From the NCBI GenBank assembly GCA_948585895.1, contig CAPBNZ010000022.1, positions 9,132-20,224 on the forward strand: 11,093 bases of DNA, given 5' to 3'. Below the pieces are notes generated by a model. The model was not told the DNA's origin. It saw only the letters and a program-made list of their open reading frames with translations, and ran no database searches. Made by a program: the position numbers and the translations under genes. Of the stretch, positions 1 to 5,732 are shown piece by piece. Origin of the DNA: an uncultured Clostridia bacterium. GTDB lineage: Bacteria; Bacillota; Clostridia; TANB77; CAG-508. Position 1 is the first letter of the stretch, and the number at the start of each line of letters is the position of its first letter.

Positions 1-1250
1 TCTTCTACAAATCTATTATTATATCTTTCAATAATATCTGGTATATCATTTTCATTTACAGGTTGTCTTTTATCATCTAAACTATATCCATCTGCTGTCA
101 TATCGTAAAACCATACTTTATCAGTTCCACCTGCATTTGTTTTTGTAAATATTAAAATAGCTGTAGATACTCCTGCGTATGGCTTAAACACACCACTTGG
201 CATTGAAATAACTGCTTCTAATTTATGATTCTCTATTAATTCTTTTCTTATTGCTTTATGAGCATTAGAACTTCCGAATAATACTCCATCTGGTACAATT
301 GAAGCACATCTACCACCTATTTTTAGTATTTTTAAGAATAATGCTAAAAATAATAATTCTGTTTTCTTGGTTTTATTTGTCATATCTAATAATTTCTTTG
401 ATGTTATATCACTATTTATAGAACCTTTAAATGGTGGATTTGCTAAAATTAATGTATATTTACTTTCATCTGAATTATCTTCTGATAATGAATCCTTATA
501 TTCAATATTAGGACTTTCAATTCCGTGTTGTATTAAATTCATTGCACTAATTCTTAGCATTGTTCTATCCATATCAAAACCATAAAACATTGTATTATTA
601 AAATGTTGTAAACTCTCTTCGTGGTTGAATAAATCCCCTTCATTATTTCTCAAATATTCCCCTGCTTCAACTAAAAAGCCTGCACTTCCACAAGCAGGAT
701 CTACTATTACATCTTTGCTATTAGGTTTCATTAATTCAACCATCATTTTTATTATGTGTCTAGGTGTTCTAAATTGTCCGTTTGTTCCTGCAGTAGATAA
801 TTTAGATAATAAGTATTCATACAAATCTCCCTTTGTATCTCTACCACTCATATCTATTTTATCTATTGAAGTAACAACTTTTTGTAATACTATTGGTGTA
901 GGTATTAAAAACATTGCGTCTTCCATATATTTAGCATAACTTGAATCTTTATCACTACCTAAACTTTTAATAAATGGAAATACCTTTTCTTGCATTACTT
1001 TAAACATTCTTGAAGCTTCATAATCTTTGAAAATACTCCATCTACAATCTTGATGTTGTTCATCAAATATTCTCTTAGATTTTATACCTAAAAGAACATC
1101 ATCTCTTTCATTTTTTAATTCTATATCATCTAATCCTTTAATAAATAACAAATATGTAATTTGTTCTATGCAAGTTAAAGGATTTGCAACTCCTCCTGAA
1201 TGAAATACTAACCATATTTTATCTATTATTGATTTTATATTATTATCCAT
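1..1250 (-). CDS. hsdM: Type I restriction-modification DNA methyltransferase subunit HsdM (3' end outside window)
   Basis: This is the modification subunit of a type I restriction-modification enzyme. With HsdS it methylates adenine N6 at a bipartite recognition site, and with HsdR it forms the cleaving complex. Translating from ATG at 1250-1248 gives about 416 open codons to the window edge. Residues 1 to about 135 look like the helical HsdM N-terminal domain (WLVFHSGG near the start). The methyltransferase core follows, with FRTPRHI, SAM-binding motif I DPACGSAGF at residues 184-192, and catalytic motif IV NPPF at 271-274. Both motifs are intact, so the enzyme is probably active. Family members are about 500 residues, so roughly the last 80 to 100 are missing only because the window ends. 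A GGAAGGAG site sits 12 bases before ATG with a second GGA closer in, and a sigma-A-type promoter lies just upstream. The hsdS and hsdR genes are not visible and may follow beyond position 1. Confidence 0.95.
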   Translation of the reverse strand, partial: MDNNIKSIIDKIWLVFHSGGVANPLTCIEQITYLLFIKGLDDIELKNERDDVLLGIKSKRIFDEQHQDCRWSIFKDYEASRMFKVMQEKVFPFIKSLGSDKDSSYAKYMEDAMFLIPTPIVLQKVVTSIDKIDMSGRDTKGDLYEYLLSKLSTAGTNGQFRTPRHIIKMMVELMKPNSKDVIVDPACGSAGFLVEAGEYLRNNEGDLFNHEESLQHFNNTMFYGFDMDRTMLRISAMNLIQHGIESPNIEYKDSLSEDNSDESKYTLILANPPFKGSINSDITSKKLLDMTNKTKKTELLFLALFLKILKIGGRCASIVPDGVLFGSSNAHKAIRKELIENHKLEAVISMPSGVFKPYAGVSTAILIFTKTNAGGTDKVWFYDMTADGYSLDDKRQPVNENDIPDIIERYNNRFVE

Positions 1251-1277
1251 TTTCCTATTGTACTCCTTCCAGTAGTT

Positions 1278-1306
1278 ATTGTATCACAAATCGTTTTTTT
1301 GCTCAA
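1278..1306 (-). promoter_or_regulatory. Sigma-A-type promoter of hsdM
   Basis: Read on the minus strand, a -35 box TTGAGC (1306-1301) is followed by exactly 17 bases and a -10 box TACAAT (1283-1278). A TGA immediately before the -10 box gives an extended -10. It lies about 30 bases upstream of the hsdM start and downstream of the acetyltransferase terminator, so hsdM appears to be transcribed independently of the genes before it. Confidence 0.7.
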
Positions 1307-1326
1307 TAAATTTGTCTATTTTTGGC

Positions 1327-1358
1327 AAAAAATAAAAGCCAAAATCAAAATCGGCTTT
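1327..1358 (-). terminator. Rho-independent terminator after the GNAT gene
   Basis: On the minus strand a stem AAAGCC / GGCTTT (arms 1358-1353 and 1340-1335) encloses a 12-base T-rich loop and is followed directly by TATTTTTT. It lies about 60 bases after the acetyltransferase stop codon, in the right orientation to end the two-gene transcript coming from about 2313. Confidence 0.7.
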
Positions 1359-1403
1359 CATATATTTAAAATTAATTTAATGTTATTTTATATCTAACTT
1401 CAA

Positions 1404-1428
1404 AATTGTAATTTTGCAGTTACTTATT
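1404..1428. repeat. 25-bp repeat copy A, overlapping the GNAT stop codon
   Basis: The 25 bases at 1404-1428 match those at 1857-1881 at 22 of 25 positions, sharing AATTGTAATTTT and, three or four bases later, AGTTAC. Each copy straddles the stop codon of a minus-strand gene. A short GTAA/TTAC inverted repeat lies within each copy. The function is unknown. The AT-richness of the region lowers the weight of the match. Confidence 0.5.
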
Positions 1429-1842
1429 CCAAATCATAGTATATTCAATTTCTTTTGTATTTTCATCTATACTTTCATCTTTTACTATAAAACGATTCTT
1501 TTTATAAAAGTTAATAGCATTTGTATTTTTCTTATACACACTTAATGTCAAATTGTTTTTGCTTTCTTTCACTTTATTTAATAAAGATGTTCCTATCCCA
1601 TTACATTGATTATTTGTATCAACAAAAATGCCCTCAATATAGTTATTATTTACTCCTATAAATCCTACAATTTTTTCTTTAATAATATAAACATATATTT
1701 CTGCATTTGGTAGAACTTCTTTAACAAAATTGTAATTATTTTCCCAATATTCCTTTGGAATAAATTGATGAGCTTTTATATTTTCATTTTGCCATATTTG
1801 CATAACTTCATCTATATCATTTATTTCAAATTTCCTTATCAT
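1420..1842 (-). CDS. GNAT-family N-acetyltransferase, YjaB/YiaC-like
   Basis: This 140-residue protein is a predicted cytoplasmic GNAT acetyltransferase that moves an acetyl group from acetyl-CoA to an amine; the substrate cannot be told from sequence. It starts MIRKFEINDIDEVMQIW, the usual GNAT beginning. It carries the acetyl-CoA pyrophosphate loop QCNGIG at residues 79-84 preceded by the strand GIFVD, and the later NAINFYKKNRF segment (about 108-118), followed by an acidic stretch and a closing TMIW strand. The layout and length match the E. coli YiaC/YjaB group as I remember it. GGAGAAATAT before ATG is a good ribosome site. It lies 37 bases after the membrane-protein gene with no terminator between them, so the two are probably co-transcribed. 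In this setting it is most likely accessory cargo. Confidence 0.9.
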   Translation of the reverse strand: MIRKFEINDIDEVMQIWQNENIKAHQFIPKEYWENNYNFVKEVLPNAEIYVYIIKEKIVGFIGVNNNYIEGIFVDTNNQCNGIGTSLLNKVKESKNNLTLSVYKKNTNAINFYKKNRFIVKDESIDENTKEIEYTMIWNK

Positions 1843-1856
1843 ATATTTCTCCTACG

Positions 1857-1881
1857 AATTGTAATTTTATAGTTACCTATT
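1857..1881. repeat. 25-bp repeat copy B, overlapping the stop codon of the four-helix membrane protein gene
   Basis: This is the partner of the copy at 1404-1428, with three substitutions in 25 positions. It covers the stop codon of the upstream gene and runs to just before the ribosome site of the acetyltransferase gene. The two copies therefore bracket the acetyltransferase gene as direct repeats. Confidence 0.5.
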
Positions 1882-2260
1882 ATTTTTTCATTATTGTATT
1901 CAAACTATTTATAAACTCTTTTCTTCTCACAATGGTTGCAATTATAACAAACAAAGAATATATCAAGTTTCCTATAAATGGTTGTGCATTAAATTCTGTT
2001 GTCAAAGAAGCACTAATGCAAAAGAATATAATAGCCAATGCTAATACTATCCAGTTTGAATTTTTTATCCTATTTATATACAAATAGCCTAATGGTATAT
2101 ATATAATACCTACTAATAATTTTACAATATAATCTGGAATATTGGGTACACCAAATATCATATTAAGTCCACTACCATTAAATATTAATGACAACAATAC
2201 AATAATTCCTCCAAATATATAAAATCCTCCTATAAATGTTATGACTTTTGATTCTTTCAT
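1880..2260 (-). CDS. Small integral membrane protein of unknown function (about four helices)
   Basis: From ATG at 2260 this gene encodes 126 residues with about four hydrophobic segments (roughly 7-27, 46-64, 70-87 and 93-110), joined by short loops and ending in a basic tail. I recognise no family signature. The reading frame stays open further upstream to an ATG at 2353, but I reject that start: the extension would begin inside the T-tract of the preceding terminator and would cover the promoter at 2313, whereas ATG 2260 has a strong GGAGAAAG site five bases away. The first residues then read MKESKVITFIGGFYIFGG, a natural membrane-protein start. The protein is likely in the cytoplasmic membrane. 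It is first in a two-gene unit with the acetyltransferase. No function is assigned. Confidence 0.75.
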   Translation of the reverse strand: MKESKVITFIGGFYIFGGIIVLLSLIFNGSGLNMIFGVPNIPDYIVKLLVGIIYIPLGYLYINRIKNSNWIVLALAIIFFCISASLTTEFNAQPFIGNLIYSLFVIIATIVRRKEFINSLNTIMKK

Positions 2261-2265
2261 ATTTT

Positions 2266-2273
2266 CTTTCTCC
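2266..2273 (-). promoter_or_regulatory. Ribosome binding site that sets the start at 2260
   Basis: GGAGAAAG on the minus strand, five bases before ATG 2260. The alternative upstream ATG at 2353 has no comparable site. Confidence 0.75.
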
Positions 2274-2312
2274 AATCTAAACAAAAAATTACTATTTCTC
2301 TTACTGTTAGTA

Positions 2313-2321
2313 ATTATATCA
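2313..2321 (-). promoter_or_regulatory. Extended -10 promoter for the membrane protein and GNAT genes
   Basis: On the minus strand, TGA is followed directly by a perfect TATAAT (2318-2313), an extended -10 that can work without a good -35 box. The hexamer 17 bases upstream is poor. A second TATAAT begins about ten bases earlier. The site lies between the preceding terminator and the start at 2260, giving a leader of about 45 bases. Confidence 0.55.
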
Positions 2322-2349
2322 CTATTATAAGGAAAAGTATATATACAAT

Positions 2350-2387
2350 ACAAAAATAAAAGCCAAGAACCTAAGCTCCTGACTTTT
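2350..2387 (-). terminator. Strong Rho-independent terminator after the 139-residue protein gene
   Basis: Read on the minus strand, a 13-pair hairpin (arms 2387-2375 and 2370-2358, with several G-T pairs) closes a TTAG loop and is followed by ATTTTTGT. It lies about 55 bases after the stop at 2441 and cleanly separates that gene from the next transcript. Confidence 0.85.
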
Positions 2388-2440
2388 CATCTTTTGTATT
2401 TTATTAATTTTATCTTTTGTATCTTGTATATATTTTATCT

Positions 2441-2860
2441 TTAGTTAGCATTATTTATAGATAAATAGCCTATATCAATATAGTCTTTATCTAACATATT
2501 ATAAGATTTTTCTTTATATATCACTAGCTTTAAATCTAATTCATTTAATCTTTCAATTTCTTCTGATTCTAATTTATCATTAAGTTTTATATTTAATTCT
2601 TTTCCATCTTCAAGTTTATATAAACTTATATGAACATTTTCTTTCAGTTCATTTTTCACTTTAAATTTAATTTTATATACTCCATTATCATTTAATTTTG
2701 GATTAAATGTATATTCTGCAAGTCTTCCATTAAATTTTAATGAATTAAGATAAATTCTATCATAATCAGTTTTATCCTGGTTAATACATATTATAACTCC
2801 TACGATAATTCCAAGTATTGCTAGTAATATAATACTTATCAATATAATCTTTTTCTTCAT
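2441..2860 (-). CDS. Hypothetical membrane-anchored or secreted protein, 139 residues
   Basis: The protein starts MKKKIILISIILLAILGIIVG, a short basic end and a hydrophobic segment of about 20 residues (4-27) that could be a signal peptide or an uncleaved membrane anchor. No lipobox is convincing: the only nearby cysteine, in VIICINQD, is not preceded by a normal L-x-(G/A/S) motif. The remaining 110 residues are charged and rich in Asn, Lys, Glu and Leu, with alternating hydrophobic residues (for example VYKIKFKVKN and LDLKLVIYK) that suggest a beta-rich extracytoplasmic domain. I do not recognise a family. AAGGAGAGG five bases or fewer before ATG is a strong ribosome site. The gene is single, ends at a strong terminator, and begins just after the nested inverted repeat at 2888-3000. 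It is probably accessory cargo rather than transfer machinery. Confidence 0.75.
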   Translation of the reverse strand: MKKKIILISIILLAILGIIVGVIICINQDKTDYDRIYLNSLKFNGRLAEYTFNPKLNDNGVYKIKFKVKNELKENVHISLYKLEDGKELNIKLNDKLESEEIERLNELDLKLVIYKEKSYNMLDKDYIDIGYLSINNAN

Positions 2861-2887
2861 ATTCCTCTCCTTATTTTAATATACTCC

Positions 2888-3000
2888 TTAGATAAGTATG
2901 CAGATCAAGAAATATAAAAGGGGATTACCAAATATTATTGAAAGGAGCAAGAATAATATTTCATTTTTAAAATATAGCTCTACTCTACATACTTATCTAA
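2888..3000. repeat. Nested inverted repeat element between the transfer operon and downstream genes
   Basis: A perfect 13-bp inverted repeat, TTAGATAAGTATG at 2888-2900 and its complement at 2988-3000, encloses 87 bases. Inside lies a second perfect 10-bp inverted repeat (AAATATTATT at 2930-2939, AATAATATTT at 2952-2961) with the 12-base loop GAAAGGAGCAAG on the plus strand. The element is non-coding in all frames I examined. I see no target-site duplication at its ends. It could be a structured RNA, a protein-binding site, or the remnant of a small mobile element. The 231 bases at 2861-3091 hold nothing else I can name except short AAAGTATA direct repeats at 3001 and 3053. Confidence 0.75.
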
Positions 3001-3075
3001 AAAGTATATCTATTTCTTAGTTTGTATCTATATTTTAACACCCTGAATCATTAAAGTATACTGCAGGATTTTGCA

Positions 3076-3093
3076 AACTTTTTGCAAAAAGTT
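3076..3093. repeat. Perfect 18-bp palindrome at the end of the transfer operon
   Basis: AACTTTTTGCAAAAAGTT is its own reverse complement and overlaps the stop codon of the last transfer-operon gene. It could fold into a hairpin in the 3' end of the mRNA or bind a dimeric protein. No run of T follows on the minus strand, so I do not call it an intrinsic terminator. Confidence 0.55.
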
Positions 3094-3403
3094 ATGTCAA
3101 GAAATTAATATTGTTTAGTATTTCCAATAGATTATTCCTTAGTTCTGGATTAATTAAAACAGTTGCTCCAATTGTTAATAATGCTAAAACTATTAAAAGT
3201 ATTAATAATTCAATAATCTTTCCTACTGAATCTGCAATAAAATTTAATACTTTTATTCCTGTACTTGTTTTCTTTTCAAAAACAATAGTATTTTTATCTT
3301 TATCTAAATTGAGATTCTTATATAATCTCTCTTTTTCTATATTTTCATTTTTCTTTTCTACTGCTTTATCATATATGGATTTTGGTTTATTTTTTCTTAA
3401 CAT
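3092..3403 (-). CDS. Small single-pass membrane protein, last gene of the transfer operon
   Basis: This 103-residue protein has a highly charged, lysine-rich N-terminal half (residues 1-46) and a hydrophobic stretch at about 62-87 (IIELLILLIVLALLTIGATV), followed by a short tail ending NNINFLT. The cytoplasmic half is probably helical. I recognise no family. ATG 3403 lies inside the end of the CpaE-like gene, a 17-base overlap, and the upstream GATAAAGAAG is only a weak ribosome site, so translation is probably coupled to the preceding gene. The coupling suggests the two products act together, perhaps with this one anchoring the ATPase-like protein at the membrane; that is inference from context only. 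Confidence 0.7.
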   Translation of the reverse strand: MLRKNKPKSIYDKAVEKKNENIEKERLYKNLNLDKDKNTIVFEKKTSTGIKVLNFIADSVGKIIELLILLIVLALLTIGATVLINPELRNNLLEILNNINFLT

Positions 3404-4571
3404 CTTCTTTATCTCTTTTCTTTTTAAATATATTTAACAAGCCTTTTTTATCTTTTATTTCTTCAATAGTGGTATTTAATAAATAATCTTTTAATACTTT
3501 TTCATAAAAACTTTTATTACCTATAATAAATGGTTCTGGAACAAATTCACTAAATGAAGCTCTTTCTTTCCAAAACTTTCCTAAGCTTTCTTTAAAGTTT
3601 TCTTTATCTTCATTTCTAACAAAATTAAACATTAAATACGAATTAATATCTTCGCCTATAATCATAAATGTTTCAATTAGTTTGTTTATTTCCCACGCCT
3701 TATTTCCTGAAACAATTATTTTTAAATCTCTCGTTAAAAATGAAGATATTTCCTCTTTACTCATTTCATCAAAATTGCCAAAATCAAACACATAAAATTC
3801 ATATTCAAATTTTAATATATCTGCCAAATTTTCTGGTCTTTGATATAAGTCTATTCCTTTATATGTAATCTTTCTTAATACCTCATTATAAATGGTAGGA
3901 ATTGATTCATCTTCAACTAAGCTATATATAGAATTATGCTGATTATTTTCTATATAACAAGCTGTAACATTAGTTAATTCTGATAAATATTTGACTATAT
4001 TTATTGCAACTGTTGTAGCTCCAATATGACGTTCTGTTCCTGCTATTCCAATTGTAATAGTTTGTTTTACTCTTTTTATATTTTCTTTAACTACTTTTGT
4101 TGTTTTATTTATTACTAACATATTGTCATTAATTTTATATTTCATTGCATTACCAAAAGTCATTCCTTCAATCGAAAAAGCTTTTTCAATTTCATCTGCA
4201 AATATTACATCATTTTTAGCTGTAATAATATTATAAATCCCTAAATTGAATAATCTTCCTAATAAAACATTTCCTTCTTTATAGCCTTCAGCTAAAATGA
4301 TAATTCTAACATTATACATTCTTCTTATCAATTCTATTGAGCTTGTAATTTCATCTTCTGATGTAGAAGTTGTTATTGCTTGTAAATCTATAATTAAATA
4401 ATCAACTCCATTCAAATTTCTAAGTTCCGTTTCTAAGAACTTTTTTAAGTTATATTCATTTATGAATCTCATTACTAAGTTAATTCTATGTTCTTTGCAA
4501 TATTCTTCTATAATTGCTCTTGGCTCTTTTGAAATATAAATATATTTCTTATATAATCTATCATTCTCCAT
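3387..4571 (-). CDS. CpaE/TadZ-like SIMIBI-class protein with receiver-like N-domain and degenerate P-loop
   Basis: This is a 394-residue soluble protein. Residues 1 to about 135 resemble a receiver fold: the strand YLIIDLQ with D62, later IIILAEG, then GIYNIITAK. Residues 170 to about 370 look like the MinD/ParA branch of P-loop proteins: TIGIAGTERHIGATTVA at 172-188 sits where KGGxGKTT should be, and YVFDFGNFD (260-268) matches the strand carrying the MinD/ParA aspartate. Receiver-like plus MinD-like is the CpaE/TadZ architecture, which positions pilus machines at the pole. Both lysines expected of the P-loop are absent (E180 and A185 in their places), so ATP hydrolysis is doubtful. The C-terminus is strongly basic. 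AAAGGAGC seven bases before ATG is a good ribosome site. The gene follows the acidic membrane protein by 17 bases and overlaps the next. A localisation or scaffold role in transfer is inferred. Confidence 0.75.
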   Translation of the reverse strand: MENDRLYKKYIYISKEPRAIIEEYCKEHRINLVMRFINEYNLKKFLETELRNLNGVDYLIIDLQAITTSTSEDEITSSIELIRRMYNVRIIILAEGYKEGNVLLGRLFNLGIYNIITAKNDVIFADEIEKAFSIEGMTFGNAMKYKINDNMLVINKTTKVVKENIKRVKQTITIGIAGTERHIGATTVAINIVKYLSELTNVTACYIENNQHNSIYSLVEDESIPTIYNEVLRKITYKGIDLYQRPENLADILKFEYEFYVFDFGNFDEMSKEEISSFLTRDLKIIVSGNKAWEINKLIETFMIIGEDINSYLMFNFVRNEDKENFKESLGKFWKERASFSEFVPEPFIIGNKSFYEKVLKDYLLNTTIEEIKDKKGLLNIFKKKRDKEDVKKK

Positions 4572-4588
4572 TGTTACAGCTCCTTTTA

Positions 4589-4939
4589 TTATTCTTCTTG
4601 AAAGTCTTGATTATCTTGTTCCTCTTCACTATACAAAACAATTTCTCCTGTATCTAATTGAATTATATCTGTATTTTCATAGTGTATTGTGCTTTGATCG
4701 TCTGTTTTATTAGTTATAGTATTATCGTTTTCCTCTACTAAACCTTTTAATCTATCCATAAAATCATCTACACTTGTATTTTGAACATTTTCTTGTTGTG
4801 ATGATGTTGAATCTTTTATTTTAGTATAACTTTCTGTATTTCTATCTTTCATATTTAGAATAATTGCTATTCCAATTACAAATAGTAAAACTATACTTAA
4901 TATTATTAATTGTTTTTTTAATTCTTGTTTTTCTTTCAT
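4589..4939 (-). CDS. Small bitopic membrane protein with acidic tail, transfer operon
   Basis: The protein has 116 residues: a basic start (MKEKQELKKQ), one membrane helix at about 11-28 (LIILSIVLLFVIGIAIIL), then a polar Ser/Thr/Asn/Gln-rich extracytoplasmic region ending in an acidic tail. A single segment DDFMDRLKGLVEE (about 58-70) may be helical. I recognise no family; many Gram-positive transfer operons carry a small bitopic protein next to the cell-wall hydrolase. AAGGAGTAAGA before ATG is a strong ribosome site overlapping the stop of the M23 gene, with ten bases between the genes, so it is co-translated with the peptidase. It may be a channel accessory or assembly factor; function is not assigned. 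Confidence 0.75.
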   Translation of the reverse strand: MKEKQELKKQLIILSIVLLFVIGIAIILNMKDRNTESYTKIKDSTSSQQENVQNTSVDDFMDRLKGLVEENDNTITNKTDDQSTIHYENTDIIQLDTGEIVLYSEEEQDNQDFQEE

Positions 4940-4949
4940 TTCTTACTCC

Positions 4950-5657
4950 TTATCCTTTATTTTGTGAACTCCCAAATAGATATGGAAACGGATTAACAGC
5001 ACTACTACTTGAATTAGTTCCTAATCTAACTTCAAAATGAAGATGGTTTCCTGTACTGTTGCCTGTACTCCCCATTGTTCCTAATACTCTACCTTGCTCA
5101 ACTTCATCTCCTACTGCAACTTGAATTGAGCCTTGTATCATATGTCCGTATAGAGTATAAAAGATAGAACCATCATCTGCTGTATGTTGTAGCACTACAT
5201 AATTTCCATATCCTGTCGAACCTGGATTTGCAACTACCACTTTTCCTGGAAGAGAAGCACATATTTTTGGACTTGCTTTTGATATACATACAAGATCTAT
5301 TCCTGTGTGAGCTTTTGTTTGTGTTACTCCATTTACAGTTATTGTTCTGCTAGGAGAGAATTTTGATGTTATTACATCTTTTGTACTATTCCACGCTTCA
5401 AATGGCATATTGAATTTTGCTCCTATATACTTATATGTATCTCGTACCACTTCTGTTGAACTTCCTGATGAAACAGAGCTACTTGAACTCTCATCATCAG
5501 AATTAGCATTTGAGGAACTAAATACTCCTATTAATCCAAATATTCCAATAAATATAATTAATACACCTATACAAATACCAATTATTATTAGTTTTACTTT
5601 TATTGATAAAAAACTAAATACTGTTTCTGTTAAATCTTTTGCCTTGTTATCTGACAT
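4950..5657 (-). CDS. Membrane-anchored M23 (LytM-type) peptidase of the T4SS
   Basis: The 235 residues form a cytoplasmic start (1-20), one membrane helix (about 21-46), a Ser-rich linker (46-68) and a C-terminal zinc peptidase domain (about 85-230). All M23 metal and catalytic elements are visible: HTGID (H117, D121), LYGHM (H172) and GNHLHFEVR (H205, H207). The domain is expected to cut peptidoglycan peptide cross-links outside the membrane, opening the wall locally for the conjugation channel. That is the job done by VirB1-like lytic transglycosylases or CHAP/NlpC hydrolases in related systems. No SLT or CHAP domain is present, so this appears to be a single-domain version. The start ATG 5657 follows GGTGGTGGAAG and comes directly after a TAA that closes an out-of-frame VirB4-like tail. 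It is fully intact and probably active. Confidence 0.9.
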   Translation of the reverse strand: MSDNKAKDLTETVFSFLSIKVKLIIIGICIGVLIIFIGIFGLIGVFSSSNANSDDESSSSSVSSGSSTEVVRDTYKYIGAKFNMPFEAWNSTKDVITSKFSPSRTITVNGVTQTKAHTGIDLVCISKASPKICASLPGKVVVANPGSTGYGNYVVLQHTADDGSIFYTLYGHMIQGSIQVAVGDEVEQGRVLGTMGSTGNSTGNHLHFEVRLGTNSSSSAVNPFPYLFGSSQNKG

Positions 5658-5732
5658 TTATCTTCCACCACCAATTAAATATTCCTTTTCCCATTCTAAT
5701 GCTTTTACATTTATTAAAGTATGTCCGTGAAC
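5658..5732 (-). other. Out-of-frame segment that reads like the true C-terminus of VirB4
   Basis: Directly downstream of the VirB4 frame, a different minus-strand frame is open from just after a TAG at 5735-5733 to TAA at 5660-5658. It reads THE tail LINVKALEWEKEYLIGGGR at its end, and the TAA abuts the ATG of the M23 gene (TAAATG), the tight spacing seen elsewhere in this operon. The sequence is protein-like and is not explained by any other gene. I take it as the original VirB4 tail, now separated by one or two single-base changes around 5715-5740. A chance open stretch of 24 codons cannot be excluded. Confidence 0.5.

Noticed and set aside
367..939. Plus-strand open frames opposite the hsdM gene
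   Set aside because: They are antisense shadows of a gene with clear methyltransferase motifs, and have no ribosome sites or family features.
1404..1881. Integron attC sites with gene cassettes
   Set aside because: The repeats contain GTTAC but not the GTTRRRY / RYYYAAC core pair, and no integrase is seen.
2261..2353. A 31-residue N-terminal extension of the four-helix membrane protein
   Set aside because: It would start inside the previous terminator's T-tract and cover an extended -10 promoter, while ATG 2260 has a strong ribosome site.
2888..3000. MITE-type transposon
   Set aside because: The terminal repeats fit, but the flanks ACTCC and AAAGT show no target-site duplication and no second copy is in the window. 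It is kept only as an alternative.
3076..3093. Intrinsic terminator for the transfer operon
   Set aside because: The palindrome is perfect but AT-rich, and no T-run follows on the minus strand.
5410..5730. Plus-strand ORF across the M23 start
   Set aside because: It is antisense to the intact peptidase gene and lacks a plausible ribosome site or recognisable protein features.
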